Below are positions 57,828 through 64,000 of a DNA stretch of 64,000 nucleotides, piece after piece. Position 1 is the stretch's first letter, and every line of letters begins with the position of its first letter. Source of the stretch: GAS188 sp963713805 (GTDB lineage: Bacteria; Pseudomonadota; Alphaproteobacteria; Rhizobiales; Beijerinckiaceae); contig CAVQNF010000011.1 of the NCBI GenBank assembly GCA_963713805.1, positions 62,001 through 126,000 on the forward strand. The letters are read 5' to 3'. The notes below the pieces were generated by a model. It was not told the DNA's origin. It worked only from the letters and a program-made list of their open reading frames with translations, and did no database searches. The position numbers and the translations under genes are program-made.

Positions 57828-58407
57828 GCGTAGATCGGAGCCCACCCCTTCGACCGCTACCACCTGCCGCCTCCGGCGGGGCGCCTCGCACCTTCGGAAA
57901 TAACCATCGACAAGCCATTGGAGTCTGGCGAATGTTCTCACTTGCGTCGGCCATCGAAGCCTTTACCGGGCGATCATGGGCGCTCGGCCGAAAGCCCTCG
58001 CGACCAGGAGGGCCGACACATGGCTCAACAGTTCTTGCACCCATAATTATGGAATTTGGCAAACGTCTCAAGGAGAGCCAAGCAATTGCTAATAAGAAAG
58101 CTTTCCGCAGCGCATTCTTCGTCCGATCGAGTGCTTGCACCTCGATCCAGGGGTGAGATTTTGGAAGGCGGTAAACGATGTGGGTGGGGAAAAGCGCATC
58201 TGGGCCATGGGCTACTAGCAACAGAGCCCGGAGTTTCACGATGAAGTTTCGAGGTGTTCGCTCGCCGCTGCGGGACGGGGGAAGCCGTGCCGGTCACCAG
58301 CCGTCGAAGGGCATAGCGTCTGCCGGATGCATGGCGCCCGAGGCGGAGCGCCCATTGAGAACCGAAACGCATGGAAGCATCGCGGCTATTCCGCAGAATT
58401 GATTGCC
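57828..58407. other. Intergenic region
   Basis: About 580 bases between convergent genes. No convincing gene, repeat or hairpin stands out. Confidence 0.45.
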
Positions 58408-59640
58408 CTACGTCGGACGGTTTCGGAGCTGAGGCGGGAAGCTCGTCGTCTCGTGCATTCGGCCTAAGACCGCTTGTCTTTTTGCCTTGCCGGGCCCCCA
58501 ATTCGCCCGACGAGCATATGACCAACTGGCTATAAACAACACAGTAGTTAGGGAGAATTGCCCCAGCAATTCCGATTCCACAAATGTGCGTATATCGACA
58601 AAAACTATAAAGCTCAGGAAAAAGCAGTTCGTCATTGTAGGAGCGCGGGTGACCCAACGAATAACTTGAAAATTGGCTGATAAGACGAGCCAAATCATCA
58701 AAGCCCAGCCGACGTAACCAAATTGAACCCCCATTTCATACCAGATGTTGTGGAAATTGAATCCTGATCGGCCAGGCTGAAATCGACGCCAGATTTCCTC
58801 TGCAAAGGGATTGCCAAATACCCAAAATTGTTGATATCCGACCCCTATTACGGGGTTTTCACTCCAGGCAACTCTCGCCTGTGCCCAGATCTCAGTCCGC
58901 CCCGTTAGGGTGGCGTCCTTCCCAAATGCTCCAAGGAACGATCCGGATAAGTTATCAGCAACCAGGAAAAGCATGGTAAAACAAAGCGACATAAGGATAA
59001 TCGCCCCGCACAAAACCGCGAGGCGCGAACCTCGCGGGAACCAATTCAATCTGAGGGCAACAAATCCGCACCCGATGGCGCCCACTGCCACAGCGGACGA
59101 ATTTATCGATCTGGACACGACCATAAAGTAAGCCGCACTCAACAAGCCGATCCACGCCAGCCTGCGAATCTGTTGCGACCTGTCCTTATCGAATACGGTC
59201 CATGCACAGACCATGAAGAACAGGGCTTCGGCTAGGCCAAACTGGTTTTTCGATCCGAAGATCCCGATCAAGCCCAGCACACCCGCATTGTACGCCATTT
59301 GTGGATCGAGAATACTCGCCACTGTTGCGGTAAAGAGAGCGGCCATCAAAGCCGTCATGAAAGAGCCTGGCGGCAGCCCACGCGCCAATGCCAAGGCGAT
59401 TCCAATGGTCAATGCGACCTGCAATGAACCACGAAAGGCCCACGATTGATCCTGCGCCCAAAGCACCGACAGGAAACATAAGGCAACAAAAATCCATACA
59501 ATCCCTCCTCGAACAAACGCGTCAAAAGTGAACCTAGGTTGCTTAATAAAGTACATTACTCCAGCTATTGTAAACGTGTAACCGCCTATAGTTTGTGAGT
59601 ACTGACTGAATTCAAGACCAGTCATGGCAATAGAGGCCAA
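58408..59640 (-). CDS. O-antigen ligase/polymerase family membrane protein (ExoQ/Wzy-like)
   Basis: Polymerase of a Wzx/Wzy-type system, 410 residues, intact, ten or more membrane helices. The large periplasmic loop and its motif are clear: TLTGRTEIWAQARVAWSENP, VIGVGYQQFWVFG and FNFHNIWYEMGVQFGYVGWA, the H-N-x-W/Y pattern of ExoQ/WaaL. A start further upstream cannot be excluded since the first helix seems short. It presumably links the repeat units built by the Exo-like transferases. Confidence 0.85.
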   Translation of the reverse strand: MASIAMTGLEFSQYSQTIGGYTFTIAGVMYFIKQPRFTFDAFVRGGIVWIFVALCFLSVLWAQDQSWAFRGSLQVALTIGIALALARGLPPGSFMTALMAALFTATVASILDPQMAYNAGVLGLIGIFGSKNQFGLAEALFFMVCAWTVFDKDRSQQIRRLAWIGLLSAAYFMVVSRSINSSAVAVGAIGCGFVALRLNWFPRGSRLAVLCGAIILMSLCFTMLFLVADNLSGSFLGAFGKDATLTGRTEIWAQARVAWSENPVIGVGYQQFWVFGNPFAEEIWRRFQPGRSGFNFHNIWYEMGVQFGYVGWALMIWLVLSANFQVIRWVTRAPTMTNCFFLSFIVFVDIRTFVESELLGQFSLTTVLFIASWSYARRANWGPGKAKRQAVLGRMHETTSFPPQLRNRPT

Positions 59641-60662
59641 GCACCAATCTATATTGATCCGAGGTGCAGCGAAGCCTCGCCTGATGGAGCGGCGCTTGGA
59701 AAGATCTGTTCGACGAAGCCCTCATTGCCTGTCACATTTCCTTTGATCGGCCTCGCCACTTCTCGCGACATGAGCTGATCTCTGCGTGTTGCCTAAATCA
59801 ATATTCAGAAACCCGACGACTCACAATCCTCGCGGGCGGCGCCCATGCGTTGAGAGGAAAACCCTCCTCTACTCGCCGATCAAGTTCAGCTCTCAGTCCG
59901 ATCACCGCTGTTGTTTGCGGCAATTAACTGCTTTGAATGCCTCGCGGCAAGACAACAATCTGTTCAAACCCGATGGCACTCAACAGAACTTTAAGATAGC
60001 TCTCAAGGGGTGGTTCGGCAGACCTGAGGCCGGCGAGCGCGAGACAGCACAGCCACCAGTCGATCCCTGGCAGCGCCCAAGTGAAGCCGCGCCGGCGCCT
60101 TGTTTCCAATGGAAAGCGAGCGGACCATTCTGTCAGGCTCCGCGCTTGCGGTTTTGCCGGCCGGCCGGCGATAGGCCTTCATCATCTAGCAGAATTTCCA
60201 GCGCGACTACGCCTTAATAGTGCAAGAAAAAACGCGAGGGGTATGTTGACGGTCGGACTTCCCGGCCTCGATTGTCAGCCGGCATCTTCCTGGATGGAGC
60301 GTGTCCCCTGAATTCCCGTTCGATCTCCCATGGCTTGGCGGATGGGTTCTGTCCGCAAGGCAGCGACGAGCGAAGAACCCCTTGCCGTGCCACCGACGTA
60401 ATCGTCGTGGTTCGCGGGCAGAGGCGAATCGACGAAATGCACGATCCGACGGATCGCCGCCACGGGTCCAGGCAGTTTCGCAAAGGCCGCGGTCGATCCA
60501 GCCACTTGACTCGGCGAAGGGCCATTCGCCCGAAGGACGCCGCCGCCCTTTGCGGGCATGGATCATGCACTTCCATTTCAAGATCATGGGCTCATCCAAT
60601 GGCGGCGTCTCGAAATGCAAGATTTGTCTCACATTGAACAGCAAGCGACGTTTTCTGAACCG
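59641..60662. other. 1 kb region without a clear gene
   Basis: Several overlapping open frames of 60-160 codons exist on both strands at 59.8-60.66 kb, none with a motif I recognise. A minus-strand frame at 60275-60559 has a fairly protein-like composition and might be the rest of a frame-shifted gene. Confidence 0.4.
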
Positions 60663-62165
60663 ATGAAATCTGCTGCCGCCGCCATTCACCACCGGGTTCG
60701 GGAATTCAAACCGCTGAGATCGAGGGCGCCGCCACGGAGCGGCCGCAAAATTGGAGCCTCACCGACGTGGCGGCGATCGTCGCCGCGTCGATCGCCTTCC
60801 TCATTCCGGCGCTTCTCAACGGCTTTCCATTTCTCTATCCTGATTCCGGCGATTATTTGGTGTTGACGCCACAGCTTTACCGGAGCCCGTTCTACAGCCT
60901 GTTCCTGCTGTTCGCCCACATGGACAGGTTCATCTGGAACACCGTGCTCGCGCAGGCCCTGATCCTCTCCTGGATGCTTTTCCTGCTTTGCCGGCTTTAT
61001 AGCAGCCGGCCGGTGGCGACCTTCCTGGTTCTCGTCGCCTTGCTGGTCCCGTTTTCAAGCGCCGCCTATTTCGCGAGCTTCCTGATGGCGGACATCATGA
61101 CCCCGCTGATGTTCCTCGCCATGTACATCATGGCTTTTCACCTGTCGGAGCTCCCGCGGATCGACCGGGCGTGCGTGTTTCTGTTCGCCTGTCTCGCGAC
61201 CTGCAGCCATATCGCGCATATCACGATGGGCTTCGGGCTTCTTGCCCTCATCGCCGTGCTGTTGGCCCTCACGGGCAATTCCCGCCGCATGATCGCCCGG
61301 CGGGTCGGGCTCTTGTCGCTACCCCGTGCTTTTGAGCACGGCGGCTCTCCTCCTGAATAATGTGGTGATCCACCGCGCCTTCACCTTGTATCCGGCGGGC
61401 CATAGCCTCCTCATGGCCAACCTTATCGAAGCCGGGCCGGGGCGACGCTACATTCACGATGCCTGTCCCATTGCCGGATACAAGATCTGCCAGATTGCCG
61501 ACAGGCTGCCGAGAACGGCCAACCAGCTCCTGTGGGGCGGCCCCTTTGCGGCGCTCGGCGGCTTGGCCGCGATGGAGGACGAGGCGGGCGAAATTGTCTC
61601 GGCCACCTTGCGAACCTATCCCTACGAAGTGGCGGTGATGGTGGGACGCAACTTCATCGCCGCGCTGCAGACCCACCGGCCGGCCCATGAGTTCATCGCA
61701 TGGACCGCCGAGGTTCCCTCCATGACCGACCTCATCGAGAAGAAATTCGGGCGCGCGGCCCGCGATGCCTATCTCGGCAGCGCGCAATCGACGGGAAGAG
61801 TTCCGCGTGATTTGATCGCGGCCGTGGACGACATCGCGTTCCCGATATCGCTTCTCGGGTTCGTCTGGTTCTCGGTGCTCGCCCTGCGGCGGCAAATGAT
61901 CGAACCCGCCTGTCTTGCGATCATCACCGTCTGCGGCTTTCTCGGAAATGCGCTGCTCACATCCGCCGCCTCCGGGGTGTTCGACCGCTATCAGGCGCGG
62001 CTCTCCTGGCTGTTCCTCGCCGCCGGCGTGCTCGTCTGGGCGCGCCTGCGTGACGCGTCGAGACGCTCACCTCAAGCTCTTCGCCAAGCGCCGCTCGCCG
62101 GCTGGCGACCGCGACCCGCCATGAAGCCGGCGAGTGTCTCGGCCGGGTCGCCTTTTGCGGACTGA
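60663..62165 (+). CDS. Polytopic membrane protein, GT-C-like, unrecognised family (copy 2)
   Basis: Paralogue of the protein at 48374-49939, about 500 residues. ALLNGFPFLYPDSGDYLVLT, PQLYRSPFYSLFLLFAHMDR, ALLLNNVVIHRAFTLYPAGH, LMANLIEAGPGRRYIHDACP and GVFDRYQARLSWLFLAAG correspond block by block. Frameshifts near 60715 and 61320. The acidic first loop (PDSGDY) and the C-terminal DRYQAR motif are conserved in both copies and may be catalytic. Function unknown. Confidence 0.72.
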
Positions 62166-62479
62166 TGGATCGCCCGGAAAGCCGCGGCACCCCGCGTCAC
62201 CGGGCTCGAGAACGTCGATGGCCGGGAAACCACCAAAACAGCCGAGGAGCCACCGATGGCGGGCATAATCCCATCAATCGCCGCGGCGCCCGCGACAGAG
62301 CAGCCATGCGAACGCGAGGCCGGCATCCACGCGCCGCATTCGGGAGACGGGGGCGGCACGGTGGTCGATGATCGGCCCCTTGCCGCGATTCGCCGAGCCG
62401 CGAGCAAAATCGCCGAACAAGCTCGCGCGGGGCCTGGCGCGAACTCCTATCCGTGCTGTCGCCGAGATTGTGGGATTGG
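62166..62479. other. Intergenic region
   Basis: About 310 bases. Nothing beyond the upstream region of the next gene is recognised. Confidence 0.4.
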
Positions 62480-63377
62480 ATGATCTCGATACGTAGAATT
62501 AGTAGAACTTACCACGCTCGCCATGGCTTCTACCCGTCGCTCATTCATCCCGTTCGATATACCGAGAAAATGCAGTGGAGAAAGCTTTTCGATTTGAATT
62601 CAACATACAGTGTACTTTGTGATAAAGTCGATCTGTTCGAGATTTTGTAAGAGAGCGAATCGGACCGGAAGTTCCTGGTAACCTTTGCTCTGGGTCGGGG
62701 AAGATCCCGACGCAATACCATTCGATACGCTCGAACCTCCCTATATCATCAAGAGCAGCCACGGGACGGGACATACGATCGTCGTCCAATCCAGGGCGTC
62801 CCTCGACGAGCGGACCGTTCGCGAAACTGCGCGGTCCTGGCTGGGCACATGTCACGGAACGGCTCTCGACGAGCTGGGCTATGTGCATGTGCCGCACAGG
62901 ATTCTTGTGGAGAAGCTCCTGTTGAGACGGGACGGCACGCCGCCCATCGAGCGCAAGATCTTCGTCTTTGACGGCAAGGCAAGAGTTGTCCAAAGCGTGA
63001 TGGTGTCGGCCGAGGATCGTGCGCGCTTCGTGTCGCATCACACTTTGGATTGGGTCGAGCTTCCGTTTACGGTCACTCACCCGCGACCGGCACGACCGCC
63101 CGATCCGCCCCGCGCGATGGATGACTTCATCGAGATCGCCGAGCGGCTCGGCGCTGGCTTGGACCATGTCCGGGTCGACATGTACGAGTGCGATGAGAAA
63201 ATTTACGTAGGCGAGATGACGCTCTATTCCTACTCGGGCCTTGTCCCGATCAAGCCGGATTCCGCTGACTTCGTGCTCGGAGCATATTGGAAGCTTCGGC
63301 CCAATCGGCTTCAGGCGCTCTGGAGCCATTTTGACGAGAAGGCGCGAAATTCGCCGGCCGGAATTGATGAGGGGTTG
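62480..63377 (+). CDS. TupA-like ATP-grasp protein (copy 2)
   Basis: Same family as 30406-31313. HPVRYTEKMQWRKLFDLNST is the N-terminal block; after two frameshifts near 62645 and 62680, PLLWVGEDPDAIPFDTLEPP, YIIKSSHGTGHTIVVQSRAS (ATP loop), RILVEKLLLRRDGTPPIERK, IFVFDGKARVVQSVM and VRVDMYECDEKIYVGEMTLY with SYSGLVPI follow. The frame of the last block stays open to 63581; shifting once after LWSH gives a stop at 63377, nearer the usual length of about 295 residues. Confidence 0.78.
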
Positions 63378-63623
63378 ACCGCCTCGGCAAAGGTCACGAG
63401 GCAGATGAGCGTCGACGAGCGTGCTCGAGTGATGCTACGATGCTGTTCAGTTTTCAACTTATGTCTTATATCACCATGCGCGCTACTTGTATCCCGACAG
63501 CCCAGGGATCATCTTGCCGGCGGCGAAGTAATCCACACCTCCGATGCCAAAGTACGGGCGGGCGGGTCGGCTCCGACGTAACGCTTGTCGGGCGAGCTGA
63601 AATCAAAGACGGGAGCTCATTCT

Positions 63624-64000
63624 TTGTCGTTGAAGCGGTCTCTGGCGTGGATGGCATTGGCGCAGGGCAGTGCGCTCGTTTTGCAGTTCGCCGCATCCGT
63701 GGTTCTCGCCAGGTATCTCACGCCTTACGAGACCGGAATTCATGCCGTCGCTTTGGCCATGGTCGGCGTGCTTGCCCTCATGCAGGCGCTCGGATTGCAA
63801 AGCCTGATCGTTCGCGAGGAGATCCTCACCCCCGAAATCAGGACGACCGCATTCACCGTCAATGCCTGCATTTCCATCGCGCTCTCCATAAGCATCGCCG
63901 CCATCAGCATTTTCGGCGGCTCCTTCCTGCACGACGACGGCGTGAAGGGACGTGCGAAGACGCCAAGGCCGGCGAAAGCGGGCCAGAGTGTCGCCGTCAT
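63624..64000 (+). CDS. Polysaccharide flippase, Wzx/ExoT-like (partial, runs off the right edge)
   Basis: Start of a MATE/Wzx-type lipid-linked oligosaccharide flippase. From a TTG at 63624 with GGGAG about nine bases upstream: SLKRSLAWMALAQGSALVLQ, FAASVVLARYLTPYETGIHA and VALAMVGVLALMQALGLQSL are the first two helices and the loop (ARYLTPYETG) typical of the family; a third helix follows at ACISIALSISIAAISIF. The last 20 codons before the edge lose the pattern, probably another frameshift. It would export repeat units to the ExoQ-like polymerase. Confidence 0.75.
   Translation, partial: MSLKRSLAWMALAQGSALVLQFAASVVLARYLTPYETGIHAVALAMVGVLALMQALGLQSLIVREEILTPEIRTTAFTVNACISIALSISIAAISIFGGSFLHDDGVKGRAKTPRPAKAGQSVAV

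Noticed and set aside
60207..60692. Minus-strand frame of 161 codons at 60.2-60.7 kb
   Set aside because: No motif, and several competing frames overlap on both strands; described only as an unclear region.
63466..63696. Minus-strand frames near 63.5 kb including a stretch ending GKMIPGLSGYK
   Set aside because: Too short and no family recognised; lies between a TupA-like gene and a flippase start on the other strand.

Overview
This is one 64 kb stretch of a high-GC chromosome. The gene families (Usg, DUF2380/DUF3280, PilZ, ExoA/ExoL/ExoM/ExoO/ExoQ-like proteins, AbiE) point to an alphaproteobacterium, most likely of the order Hyphomicrobiales (Rhizobiales). That placement is inferred from gene content; no rRNA or other marker lies in the window. 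A dominant technical feature is that about half of the genes are broken by single-base insertions. Every break I could resolve against the family or an in-window paralogue is a +1 insertion, so I annotate these genes as whole, frame-corrected loci. A few loci at 42.7-45.2 kb are different: they carry nonsense substitutions or deletions and look like real pseudogenes.

Region 1 (1-11.2 kb) is a catabolic block. It holds a dipeptide/oligopeptide-type ABC importer (permeases at 1-1.3 kb, substrate-binding protein at 9.5-11.1 kb, all minus strand), acyl-CoA dehydrogenase, SDR, a LacI-type regulator, enoyl-CoA hydratase, a Gfo/Idh/MocA oxidoreductase and a D-2-hydroxyacid dehydrogenase. Two matching palindromes, one at the permease/acyl-CoA dehydrogenase divergent promoter and one at the binding-protein promoter, suggest one LacI regulon. 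An AbiE-type toxin-antitoxin pair with its own inverted repeat sits inside the block.

Region 2 (11.3-16.7 kb) has tRNA-Pro(CGG) followed by small genes: PilZ with a coiled-coil tail, a small lipoprotein, Usg, a DUF2380 protein, a coiled-coil peptide, an orphan IS3 OrfA-like protein and a zinc-ribbon protein. Copies of a palindromic repeat are found here and at 23.2 kb.

Region 3 (16.7-46.5 kb) is a surface-polysaccharide region. It encodes a UDP-glucuronate decarboxylase-like epimerase, an undecaprenyl-phosphate sugar phosphotransferase, and a four-gene operon resembling the decaprenylphosphoryl-D-arabinose pathway (HAD-UbiA, GtrA, DprE1-like, DprE2-like) divergent from a GT-C-like membrane transferase. 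It continues with many glycosyltransferases, sugar methyltransferases, a TupA-like ATP-grasp protein, an ABC exporter with two tandem Wzt-like ATPases, a WbsX-like protein, a patch of decayed genes, and a secreted GH5 glycosidase.

Region 4 (46.6-64 kb) has an epimerase, a second polyprenyl-phospho-sugar module (GT2 plus GtrA), two members of an unrecognised GT-C-like membrane family, and an Exo-type cluster (ExoL, ExoA, ExoO, GH16, ExoM and ExoQ-like). A second TupA-like protein and the start of a Wzx/ExoT-like flippase follow. The window therefore seems to encode at least two export routes (ABC type and Wzx/Wzy type) plus lipid-linked side-chain decoration.
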